NCBI RefSeq assembly: GCF_038502225.1
Contig: NC_091374.1
Location: 7,843,151-7,907,150 of the forward strand
DNA from: Cherax quadricarinatus
Taxonomy: Eukaryota > Arthropoda > Malacostraca > Decapoda > Parastacidae
Length of the DNA stretch: 64,000 bases
Reading direction: 5' to 3'
This document shows, piece after piece, positions 33,200 through 43,031 of the stretch; positions within the stretch are counted from its first letter, which is position 1; each line of letters starts with the position of its first letter. The notes under the pieces were generated by a model. The model was not told where the DNA came from. It did no database searches and saw only the letters and a program-made list of their open reading frames with translations. Both the position numbers and the translations under genes were made by a program.

Positions 33200-33520
33200 G
33201 GATATATTGCTACGTTATAAATACAAAAAATCACTTTCCATCCTTTGTGCAGCTTGCTTCAATTGGTATTATTTAGTTCTATTCTTAAAGTGATTTATAG
33301 TGAGACTAGCTTTGACATAAGCTGGTAGCTCGTTCCAATTCCTTACAACTTTGTAATAAAGGTTTGAGGCCTACGTGACATACAAAATTGCGTCCATTTT
33401 CCTTATTTCCATATACTGATTCGCAACCTTGCTAAAACTGTCAACAAGATATTCTGGACACTGGTTGTGAACAGTTACTGATCGTCAGTTGTTTTACTCC
33501 ATTTGCTACGTTATATCCAG
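33200..33520 (-). pseudogene. LINE C-terminal relic, minus strand
   Basis: The minus strand around 33365-33265 reads YKVVRNWNELPAYVKASLTI then NHFKNRTK. This is the generic LINE C-terminal pattern (WN-x-LP...SL...FK-x-x). The sequence is too decayed to assign to a family, and flanking frames are broken. Confidence 0.55.
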
Positions 33521-33894
33521 TTGTGATTCATTCTGACCTATATATTCTCTTTTACTCAAGTCCAGAATGAATCTCGACAACTTATTCTGGCTAATTTGTA
33601 GTATTTTTCATTTTTTGTTAAAACAGAATATCGTGTAGAACAAGAACAATCTGAATGCTAGTGGATATATTGGTAGACAGTGTCTTGTGTGATTACTGTA
33701 TTCCTTGTACATGTACTCGTAGAAATAAAGATTATTATTACTGCTAGCCTGCTAGCTCGGGCCTGTCCGTAGAGGAGCTGTAACTTGGCATTTACTTTTT
33801 TCATTACATTATACACTGTTCACTATGAATTCTCTTGACATGAATGTATTACAAGTTATTCTCTGACATGTCCGCTACATGTTACATTAACATG
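33521..33894. other. No gene seen
   Basis: AT-rich unique-looking sequence. Confidence 0.5.
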
Positions 33895-34015
33895 ATATAG
33901 TAAGTTTATTCAGGTATACACAAATACAGATACATAGATTATCATACATAGCAGCGTATGTATAGAGAACCTAGAATAACCCAAAAGAGTCAGAGTGACT
34001 TATTTCCTTCCGGGC
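33895..34015 (-). mobile_element. SINE 3' part with alternative tail, minus strand
   Basis: AGTAAGTTTATTCAGGTATA, ATAGATTATCATACATAGCA and CCTAGAATAACCCAAAAGAG are the reverse complement of the SINE tail at 29760-29861. Confidence 0.75.
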
Positions 34016-34562
34016 CAAATAGTGTGGCTTCTGTTTTCCGTAAGTGTAGCGATAGTTTGTTTATATAAGCAGCTGGGGTTTCCTACACGATTGTCTTTCT
34101 AATAAGTGTATTAATAAACATATTCGCTAAAACACTGTTGCGTTTCGTTTGTAAGCTTGTTGGTGCGTGCTGGTTGACTCTCCCTCGCAACAATGTCTAG
34201 GAACAACCTTTGATCCCTGTATGTCTGGTGAACTAATAATTCCATATGTAGTAAAACAGTACTTATCAACCAAAGTATTAAAACCCTGTTTAGTTTTATA
34301 CAACACCATGTAGATTATTCCTGTTCAAAATTCTGCCCTAAAGAAAAAAATGAAATATAAATTACAAATAATCCCAAATAAGATGGCGAGATTTATCCTA
34401 TAGTATATAAGGCAGGAGGAACTATAGAAGCTGGATATGCTGCAAGTAGAAGATAGTAACAAAACAGCTGAAACTCAACCATACTTACAAAATTGCTAAG
34501 TATTCAGAACACCTTGCTTCAAATTTAGTAATGTCAGGAACCAAAACCAGTATTGAACTAGG
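34016..34562. other. No gene seen
   Basis: Unique-looking, AT-rich. No convincing frame. Confidence 0.5.
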
Positions 34563-34733
34563 GAGAGTTAGGTTAGGTTGGGTAAAGTTTGTCAGGAAAC
34601 AGGACAAGCGTTTCCTGACTGATCTTAGCCATATGATGACCCGCAGCTGAAGCTTTTGGTCACCCGAGGCCTTCAGCTGGCTTACCCATCCACCTCTTTA
34701 AAAAAAAAGTATGGTTATGGTTATAACCATTAG
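34563..34733 (+). mobile_element. Short non-coding element (family M), plus strand
   Basis: Starts GAGAGTTAGGTTAGGTTGGG, contains CAGGAAACAGGACAAGCGTT, TATGATGACCCGC, AGCTTTTGGTCACCC and GAGGCCTTCAGCTGGCTTAC, and ends TATGGTTATAACCATTA. It matches 46791-46959 over its length. No coding frame and no tRNA boxes. Confidence 0.85.
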
Positions 34734-35129
34734 ATACACGTGTCAGTTACTAGGTCGAGGAACCCACTTTTGTAGTACCCATAAAAAGCTGCCAGGCCTC
34801 AAACACCTATTATACAGCTATAAAAGAAAAACTAGAATGGATTACCTGATCACATCAACGCCAGTCTTAGTATAAATCAAATTATAGAACAGAGGCAACG
34901 AATACCTCAGGACTGAAGCTCCAGTAATGCTGTTGTGACATTATACTCATAAAATATTTACGCTATAACCTTCCATCTGTGTACCGTTTATTGTTAATAA
35001 ATATAGAGTAAATAAGATGGCGTGTATATGTGTAACCGGATAAATATGTAACTATATGAGCAGTCAATGATTGTCTAATGAATAAAATGATAACCCAAGT
35101 CAATCAGGCTTATTGTCGTTTTGATCAAC
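34734..35129. other. No gene seen
   Basis: Unique-looking sequence. Confidence 0.5.
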
Positions 35130-35305
35130 TGGTCGTATTCTCCAGGATTAGACCCACAACAGTTGGTCGACTAACATCCAGCTACCTATTCACTTGTGAA
35201 CAGGAACAAGTGTACAGAAACATATCCATAGCCCCCGCACGCCCCTCGGATCGAGCCCGGGTCCTTCGGCTGTGAATCGAAAAGTCTACTATTGCGCCAC
35301 TAGAC
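35130..35305 (-). mobile_element. tRNA-derived SINE, minus strand
   Basis: Minus strand from 35305: GGTGTCTAGTGGCGCAATAG (A-box region TAGTGGCGCAATAG), CCGGGCTCGATCCGAGGGGC (B box), TGTTCCTGTTCACAAGTGAA and ATAGGTAGCTGGATGTTAGT. A poly(A)-like run (A10) lies just outside at 35310-35320 on plus. It is a diverged SINE, not a tRNA gene. Confidence 0.8.
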
Positions 35306-35759
35306 ACCAAAAAAAAAAAATGAACACGAATAACAGTGTACACAGATCATGGCTACCATAACAGTTAATAACGATGAACACAATACTGAACAAGAATTAA
35401 TTTTTTTTCTCTGTTAAGAATAATGTTCATTGTTTTATGCATTGTGAACAAACACAGTTTTATACAATTTCCTGTATAATGTAGGTAGAATATAGCGTGT
35501 AGTCATGGGTAACGAGAGGTGGGCGGCGAGCAAGCATGATCGACTGCTCTTCTAAAGGTCATACTGACCTGACCTGACTTGCAAATAATCACTAAAATAA
35601 TACTACTAAATAATAATTAGTTATTACTATTATTAATACTGTTAATGCTGCAGCGACTGTAATGTGACATACGAGAGATTACGACACAACACCATTCCAA
35701 GTTAATACACAAACTGGACTGTATTCTAAATGGAACTGTTACTGTAGTGTTACTGTGGG
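35306..35759. other. No gene seen
   Basis: AT-rich unique-looking sequence leading into the 30-bp minisatellite. Confidence 0.5.
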
Positions 35760-38700
35760 TGTTGTAGTCGTTGCTGGTGTTGTGTTAGTGTAGTCGTTGC
35801 TGGTGTTGTGTTTGTTAGTGTAGTCGTTGCTGGTGTTGTGTTTGTTAGTGTAGTCGTTGCTGGTGTTGTGTTTGTTAGTGTAGTCGTTGCTGGTGTTGTG
35901 TTTGTTAGTGTAGTCGTTGCTGGTGTTGTGTTTGTTAGTGCAGTCGTTGCAGGTGTTGTGTTTGTTAGTGTAGTCGTTGCTGGTGTTGTGTTTGTTAGTG
36001 TAGTCGTTGCTGGTGTTGTGTTTGTTAGTGTAGTCGTTGCTGGTGTTGTGTTTGTTAGTGTAGTCGTTGCTGGTGTTGTGTTTGTTAGTGTAGTCGTTGC
36101 TGGTGTTGTGTTTGTTAGTGTAGTCGTTGCTGGTGTTGTGTTTGTTAGTGTAGTCGTTGCTGGTGTTGTGTTTGTTAGTGTAGTCGTTGCAGGTGTTGTG
36201 TTTGTTAGTGTAGTCGTTGCTGGTGTTGTGTTTGTTAGTGTAGTCGTTGCTGGTGTTGTGTTTGTTAGTGTAGTCGTTGCTGGTGTTGTGTTTGTTAGTG
36301 TAGTCGTTGCAGGTGTTGTGTTTGTTAGTGTAGTCGTTGCTGGTGTTGTGTTTGTTAGTGTAGTCGTTGCTGGTGTTGTGTTTGTTAGTGTAGTCGTTGC
36401 TGGTGTTGTGTTTGTTAGTGTAGTCGTTGCTGGTGTTGTGTTTGTTAGTGTAGTCGTTGCTGGTGTTGTGTTTGTTAGTGTAGTCGTTGCTGGTGTTGTG
36501 TTTGTTAGTGTAGTCGTTGCAGGTGTTGTGTTTGTTAGTGTAGTCGTTGCTGGTGTTGTGTTTGTTAGTGTAGTCGTTGCTGGTGTTGTGTTTGTTAGTG
36601 TAGTCGTTGCAGGTGTTGTGTTTGTTAGTGTAGTCGTTGCTGGTGTTGTGTTTGTTAGTGTAGTCGTTGCTGGTGTTGTGTTTGTTAGTGTAGTCGTTGC
36701 TGGTGTTGTGTTTGTTAGTGTAGTCGTTGCTGGTGTTGTGTTTGTTAGTGTAGTCGTTGCTGGTGTTGTGTTTGTTAGTGTAGTCGTTGCTGGTGTTGTG
36801 TTTGTTAGTGTAGTCGTTGCTGGTGTTGTGTTTGTTAGTGTAGTCGTTGCTGGTGTTGTGTTAGTGTAGTCGTTGCTGGTGTTGTGTTAGTGTAGTCGTT
36901 GCTGGTGTTGTGTTTGTTAGTGTAGTCGTTGCTGGTGTTGTGTTTGTTAGTGTAGTCGTTGCTGGTGTTGTGTTTGTTAGTGTAGTCGTTGCTGGTGTTG
37001 TGGTTGTTAGTGTAGTTGTTGCTGGTGTTGTGTTTGTTAGTGTAGTCGTTGCTGGTGTTGTGTTTGTTAGTGTAGTCGTTGCTGGTGTTGTGTTTGTTAG
37101 TGTAGTCGTTGCTGGTGTTGTGTTTGTTAGTGTAGTCGTTGCTGGTGTTGTGTTTGTTAGTGTAGTCGTTGCTGGTGTTGTGTTTGTTAGTGTAGACGTT
37201 GCTGGTGTTGTGTTTGTTAGTGTAGACGTTGCTGGTGTTGTGTTAGTGTAGTCGTTGCTGGTGTTGTGTTTGTTAGTGTAGTCGTTGCTGGTGTTGTGTT
37301 TGTTAGTGTAGTCGTTGCTGGTGTTGTGTTTGTTAGTGTAGTCGTTGCTGGTGTTGTGTTTGTTAGTGTAGTCGTTGCTGGTGTTGTGTTTGTTAGTGTA
37401 GTCGTTGCTGGTGTTGTGTTTGTTAGTGTAGTCGTTGCTGGTGTTGTGTTTGTTAGTGTAGTCGTTGCTGGTGTTGTGTTTGTTAGTGTAGTCGTTGCTG
37501 GTGTTGTGTTTGTTAGTGTAGTCGTTGCTGGTGTTGTGTTTGTTAGTGTAGTCGTTGCTGGTGTTGTGTTTGTTAGTGTAGTCGTTGCTGGTGTTGTGTT
37601 TGTTAGTGTAGTCGTTGCTGGTGTTGTGTTTGTTAGTGTAGTCGTTGCTGGTGTTGTGTTTGTTAGTGTAGTCGTTGCTGGTGTTGTGTTTGTTAGTGTA
37701 GTCGTTGCTGGTGTTGTGTTTGTTAGTGTAGTCGTTGCTGGTGTTGTGTTTGTTAGTGTAGTCGTTGCTGGTGTTGTGTTTGTTAGTGTAGTCGTTGCTG
37801 GTGTTGTGTTTGTTAGTGTAGTCTTTGCTGGTGTTGTGTTTGTTAGTGTAGTCGTTGCTGGTGTTGTGTTAGTGTAGTCGTTGCTGGTGTTGTGTTTGTT
37901 AGTGTAGTCTTTGCTGGTGTTGTGTTTGTTAGTGTAGTCGTTGCTGGTGTTGTGTTAGTGTAGTCGTTGCTGGTGTTGTGTTAGTGTAGTCGTTGCTGGT
38001 GTTGTGTTAGTGTAGTCGTTGCTGGTGTTGTGTTAGTGTAGTCGTTGCTGGTGTTGTGTTTGTTAGTGTAGTCGTTGCTGGTGTTGTGGTTGTTAGTGTA
38101 GTTGTTGCTGGTGTTGTGGTTGTTAGTGTAGTTGTTGCTGGTGTTGTGTTTGTTAGTGTAGTCGTTGCTGGTGTTGTGTTTGTTAGTGTAGTCGTTGCTG
38201 GTGTTGTGTTTGTTAGTGTAGTCGTTGCTGGTGTTGTGTTTGTTAGTGTAGTCGTTGCTGGTGTTGTGTTTGTTAGTGTAGTCGTTGCTGGTGTTGTGTT
38301 TGTTAGTGAAGTCGTTTCTGGTGTTGTGTTTGTTAGTGTAGTCGTTGCTGGTGTTGTGCTTGTTAGTGTAGTCGTTGCTGGTGTTGTGTTTGTTAGTGTA
38401 GTCGTTGCTGGTGTTGTGTTTGTTAGTGTAGTCGTTGCTGGTGTTGTGTTTGTTAGTGTAGTCGTTGCTGGTGTTGTGTTTGTTAGTGTAGTCGTTGCTG
38501 GTGTTGTGTTTGTTAGTGTAGTTGTTGCTGGTGTTGTGTTTGTTAGTGTAGTCGTTGCTGGTGTTGTGTTTGTTAGTGTAGTCGTTGCTGGTGTTGTGTT
38601 TGTTAGTGTAGTCGTTGCTGGTGTTGTGTTAGTGTAGTCGTTGCTGGTGTTGTGTTAGTGTAGTCGTTGCTGGTGTTGTGTTAGTGTAGTCGTTGCTGGT

Positions 38701-39655
38701 GTTGTGTTTGTTAGTGTAGTCGTTGCTGGTGTTGTGTTAGTGTAGTCGTTGCTGGTGTTGTGTTAGTGTAGTCGTTGCTGGTGTTGTGTTTGTTAGTGTA
38801 GTCGTTGCTGGTGTTGTGTTAGTGTAGTCGTTGCTGGTGTTGTGTTAGTGTAGTCGTTGCTGGTGTTGTGTTAGTGTAGTCGTTGCTGGTGTTGTGTTAG
38901 TGTAGTCGTTGCTGGTGTTGTGTTAGTGTAGTCGTTGCTGGTGTTGTGTTAGTGTAGTCGTTGCTGGTGTTGTGTTAGTGTAGTCGTTGCTGGTGTTGTG
39001 TTAGTGTAGTCGTTGCTGGTGTTGTGTTAGTGTAGTCGTTGCTGGTGTTGTGTTAGTGTAGTCGTTGCTGGTGTTGTGTTTGTTAGTGTAGTCGTTGCTG
39101 GTGTTGTGTTAGTGTAGTCGTTGCTGGTGTTGTGTTAGTGTAGTCGTTGCTGGTGTTGTGTTTGTTAGTGTAGTCGTTGCTGGTGTTGTGTTAGTGTAGT
39201 CGTTGCTGGTGTTGTGTTAGTGTAGTCGTTGCTGGTGTTGTGTTTGTTAGTGTAGTCGTTGCTGGTGTTGTGTTTGTTAGTGTAGTCGTTGCTGGTGTTG
39301 TGTTTGTTAGTGTAGTCGTTGCTGGTGTTGTGTTTGTTAGTGTAGTCGTTGCTGGTGTTGTGTTTGTTAGTGTAGTCGTTGCTGGTGTTGTGTTTGTTAG
39401 TGTAGTCGTTGCTGGTGTTGTGTTAGTGTAGTCGTTGCTGGTGTTGTGTTTGTTAGTGTAGTCGTTGCTGGTGTTGTGTTTGTTAGTGTAGTCGTTGCTG
39501 GTGTTGTGTTTGTTAGTGTAGTTGTTGCTGGTGTTGTGTTTGTTAGTGTAGTCGTTGCTGGTGTTGTGTTTGTTAGTGTAGTCGTTGCTGGTGTTGTGTT
39601 TGTTAGTGTAGTTGTTGCTGGTGTTGTGTTTGTTAGTGTAGTTGTTGCTGGTATT
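35760..39655. repeat. 30-bp / 26-bp minisatellite
   Basis: About 3.9 kb of units TAGTGTAGTCGTTGCTGGTG + TTGTGTTTGT (30 bp), with an alternative 26-bp unit that lacks TTTG. 35800-36850, 37265-37865 and 38050-38620 are nearly pure 30-mers. 37940-38050 and 38620-39200 are rich in 26-mers. The 30-bp period is divisible by 3, so plus frames such as 35808-36869 stay open as a VFVSVVVAGV decapeptide repeat. Each stops at the first 26-bp unit. I treat these as artefacts. Confidence 0.97.
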
Positions 39656-40008
39656 AATGCTGGTTACTAATGGTTAAGTTGTTCCACCTTCCACTCATCG
39701 ATCGTGGTGTCCAGAAACCTTGGCAGCTATCATAGGCAACCATAAAACCTTGCATAAATTAGTGAACATGATTGAGAACTTACAAGCCAGAGTGGTGACA
39801 GCTGGCAACACTGCCAGTGCTGGGGAGGATGTGATTATCTTGGTAATACTGCTATTTTCATATTGCTTTGTGTATTAAAAAATGAACTCGTCAGCAAAAT
39901 GAATATTTTATTGCCAGAATATTATTACTATTTTTATCATCATAATCATCCTTGTTTCAGTTTTGATTTTTAACTTTCTCTGAATATCTCTTAAAAATGA
40001 TCTCTACA
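39656..40008. other. No gene seen
   Basis: Unique-looking sequence between the minisatellite and the (GA)n block. Confidence 0.5.
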
Positions 40009-40178
40009 TCTCTCTCTCTCTCTCGAGGGGAGGGAGGAGGGAGAGAGAGAGGAGGGGAGGGGGAGAGGGAGAGAGAGGGAGAGGGGAGGGGAGAGAGGGG
40101 AGAGGGAGAGGGGGAGGGGGAGGGAGGGGAGAGAGGGGAGAGAGGGAGAGAGAGGGAGGGAGAGAGAGAGGGGGAGGG

Positions 40179-40258
<80 letters not shown>

Positions 40259-40322
40259 AGGGAGGGGGGAGGGGGGAGGGGGGAGGGAGGGAGGGAGAAA
40301 GAGGGAGGGAGAGAGAGAGAGA
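40009..40322. repeat. (TC)n/(GA)n purine-rich block
   Basis: A short (TC)n run (40009-40024) turns abruptly into GAGGGGAGGG-type and pure (GA)n sequence, so the two ends are complementary. Ser/Leu and Arg/Glu frames across it are artefacts. Confidence 0.95.
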
Positions 40323-40621
40323 CCAGAACATCATTCCATCTGAGATCATACATACCCAGGATGACTCGAGTATGGAACACATTCGTACAGCATAATGATG
40401 TCAACGAGATAAAGTCAGTTGATCAAATGAAAATGCTGGCCCACAGATGGCTCAACTTCATCCTGTTCCCTACTTGTATGTCTCATAACAATAAAAAAAT
40501 GCTTTCAAATGAGCTGATGTGGTAACAGCTCTTCCAGCTTTACCAATAAAGTTAGGAATCCTTAACCTGTAATATAAGGCTGTCAATGCTAGGGATCCCT
40601 AACCTTGTCAAACCCTGTGTA
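40323..40621 (+). mobile_element. Detached LINE-C 3' end between GA blocks
   Basis: Nearly identical to 45682-45975 of LINE C: CCAGAACATC, TTCGTACAGCATAATGATGT, CAAATGAGCTGATGTGG and AACCTTGTCAAACCCTGTGT. A few small indels (for example one C missing in GATGGCTCAACTTC) distinguish it. It joins (GA)n on both sides without a poly(A) tail. Confidence 0.93.
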
Positions 40622-40809
40622 GAAGAGAGAGAGAGAGGGAGGGAGAGAGAGAGAGAGAGAGGGGAGGAGAGAGAGGGGAGGGAGAGAGAGGGGAGGGGAG
40701 AGGGGAGGAGAGAGAGGGGAGGAGAGAGAGAGAGGGGAGGGGAGAGAGGGGGAGGGAGAGGGGGAGGGGAGAGAGGGGGAGGGGAGAGGGGGAGGGGAGA
40801 GAGGGGGAG

Positions 40810-40887
<78 letters not shown>

Positions 40888-40900
40888 AGAGAGAGAGAGG
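40622..40900. repeat. (GA)n / GGGGAG block
   Basis: Mixed GAGGGGAGAGAG and pure (GA)n. It separates the detached LINE-C 3' end from a detached LINE-C ORF1 piece. Confidence 0.95.
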
Positions 40901-41030
40901 AGGACCAGTGTCGGAAGAAAAAGGAACTTGACAGACAGGGCCACCTGTTTGAGACCTGTTCTCCAGAACAAACAAGCAGGATCTCTGAATTGGTGAACAC
41001 TCTCACGTCACCCACTCAGCTACTCCTATG
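40901..41030 (+). mobile_element. Detached LINE-C ORF1 piece
   Basis: Matches 42763-42891 of LINE C (the end of the second CCHC knuckle onward) with several small indels, for example GTTTGAGACCTGTTCTCCAG versus GTTTAGAGACCTGTTCTCGG. Its order relative to the 3'-end piece at 40323 is reversed compared with the intact element. Confidence 0.9.
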
Positions 41031-41599
41031 AGAGAGAGGGAGAGTGGGTGAAGACGTGTCACAGTGTGCTCCACAAACTTTCTTAATATTACTTAAATAC
41101 GAGGGTTGGTGTGGATAAAAACTGTTCAGTGACGTAGTACTACTTACAACACATTAGTACAAGTAAGCCAACTCCTCCACTGAAGTGAATATAAGCAATA
41201 TCAGTGATATTAAGTGTGGTATGGTGAAGACATGGTGTGAGTGAGGGGACAGCGGCAGGCCTTAGGAGTGACTTCACTATTGCCTTCAGAGTGAGCATCT
41301 AATATTATATGTGTTTTGTGCTATGTACTAGCATCTGGTGCTTTATAACAACGTGGCTGGTACAATGCAACACAGTGATTTGTGTAACATCTTCCTTTAG
41401 TGGAAAAGTGGATAGCATAAACAGTGTTTATTAAGTGATAGTGAGAAGGCAACACTTCCAGCTAGTGGCCCACTGCCGCCCGCCCTCACTACCCACCCGG
41501 CTATAAACACCCCCACCCACGACACTCCACCCCACCCACGACATCACCACCCACCCTCTCTCTCTCCTGTGAACTTCAAACCTACAAGCCTCCTCTGGG

Positions 41600-43021
41600 A
41601 TGACTTCACACCGCAAAATAGCAAGAATATCTACGCTATCTGGCTATTGTCCCAGTAGTTACTGCAGTGTTTGTGGGTATACCACAAGGGACAAAATTCT
41701 TCTTAGATGTAAGGAGCCTACTTGTTCCAACTACTGCCACACAGATTGCATTCCAGAAGAAGAATTTTGTTGCAGCCAGGTTGAAAATTTCAGAAAATTT
41801 AAGGATATCCATAATCCTGTGGTATATGTGGATACAAGCCTGGAGCTACAGGAGGAAGGTTCAGAAGTCCTACCTCAGGGACTCCTGTCCAAAGATCAAG
41901 ACTGCCCTCTTGGGCTGTGTTGTAAAGTTGCAGCTAAGATAATCCATCACAGGGAAGCACTTCATGAGCTCCTCAAATCATTAGATAACCTACAAGCTAT
42001 TGTAGAAGGCCAGTGCAAGCCTGCATCAAGTGACATAAGCTGCTCAGCTGATGGTGACACTATTGACAAAGACTGGGAGTCCCACACTGAGCTTAACTCA
42101 GGGGTAAACAACTGGTGGAATTCTGTCATCGCTAAGGTCCCACAGACTGACAGAGTTCAAAACACTACCTTTGGGAATCCTAACACAATTCCTCTGACCA
42201 CCACACAGGGAACAAATCCTCTTCCCAGCAACGAGGGAAGCCTTGGATCTGTTAATTCTCCTACACCTGACATCTCTGCTTCAGCCACTGCCAGTCTACT
42301 TGACAGTGCACATACCATCTCTGATCCTACACCTGTCAGCACACCTGCCGATACTATTCTAGAATCTGGTAGCAGTGCTTCGTCAGCAAGTTCTGAGCCA
42401 GGAGTTTCTCCACCAGAGAACGGTGCAGTTAATGATCAGGGAACTATCACTGCACCTGATCACCTACTGCGCCGAAGTACGAACAGCAAGGACACATCTG
42501 TCAGAACTGGTAGAGGACGGGACAGAGGACGTGGAGGAGGACGTGGAGGAGGAAGACATCTACAGCCATCTCATCCTCCACTAACACAGTTCCAGCGGCG
42601 GAATCTGAGGACAAATCTGCAAAACTCAGGAGGTGCAACAAATCCTAGTCCACCCTCCCAGGCACCTAGGCTGTGCTCTCACTGTCACCGGAAGGGGCAC
42701 ACTGCCAACAACTGCCTGCGAAATACCAGGTGTAATTACTGCTACAAGAAAGGACATAAGGAGGACCAGTGTCGGAAGAAAAAGGAACTTGACAGACAGG
42801 GCCACCTGTTTAGAGACCTGTTCTCGGAACAAACCAGCAGGATCTCTGAATTGGTGAACACTCTCACACGTCACCCACTTAGCTACTCCTATCCCAGCCC
42901 AGCAGGTGGGATTGCGCCTTATACAAGACCACAGACCTACATCCCTGCAGCTGCCTCAGTACCCTACCTCTCTCAAGGGCAGGCACCTTACATTCCCTGC
43001 ACACCCACCACCTCAAGCTGA
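41600..43021 (+). CDS. LINE-C ORF1: Cys/His finger, RG-rich and double CCHC protein
   Basis: 473 codons, intact from ATG 41600 to TGA 43021. Residues about 22-58 form a PHD-like finger (C22-x2-C25, C37-x4-C42, H47-x2-C50, CC57-58). The middle is low-complexity and Ser/Thr/Pro-rich. An RG-rich stretch (RGRDRGRGGGRGGGR, about residues 306-320) is a likely RNA-binding segment. Two zinc knuckles follow at about 358-388 (CSHCHRKGHTANNC and CNYCYKKGHKEDQC, both C-x2-C-x4-H-x4-C). The tail is Pro/Tyr-rich. Gag-like ORF1 proteins with CCHC knuckles package LINE RNA; the N-terminal finger is less usual and its role is unknown. The frame is open, so expression is possible if the element is transcribed. 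Confidence 0.85.
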   Translation: MTSHRKIARISTLSGYCPSSYCSVCGYTTRDKILLRCKEPTCSNYCHTDCIPEEEFCCSQVENFRKFKDIHNPVVYVDTSLELQEEGSEVLPQGLLSKDQDCPLGLCCKVAAKIIHHREALHELLKSLDNLQAIVEGQCKPASSDISCSADGDTIDKDWESHTELNSGVNNWWNSVIAKVPQTDRVQNTTFGNPNTIPLTTTQGTNPLPSNEGSLGSVNSPTPDISASATASLLDSAHTISDPTPVSTPADTILESGSSASSASSEPGVSPPENGAVNDQGTITAPDHLLRRSTNSKDTSVRTGRGRDRGRGGGRGGGRHLQPSHPPLTQFQRRNLRTNLQNSGGATNPSPPSQAPRLCSHCHRKGHTANNCLRNTRCNYCYKKGHKEDQCRKKKELDRQGHLFRDLFSEQTSRISELVNTLTRHPLSYSYPSPAGGIAPYTRPQTYIPAAASVPYLSQGQAPYIPCTPTTSS

Positions 43022-43031
43022 CCACTTCATC

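Noticed and set aside
35808..39670. Plus frames with a VFVSVVVAGV decapeptide, up to 353 codons
   Set aside because: A 30-bp minisatellite. Frames end at each 26-bp unit and have no start context or flanking coding sequence.
39957..41015. Ser/Leu-rich and Glu/Arg-rich frames
   Set aside because: Translations of (TC)n/(GA)n. The non-repetitive ends are LINE-C pieces.
41667..41942. Alternative frame over LINE-C ORF1 start
   Set aside because: A shadow of ORF1 in another frame. The zinc-finger pattern is only in the 41600 frame.
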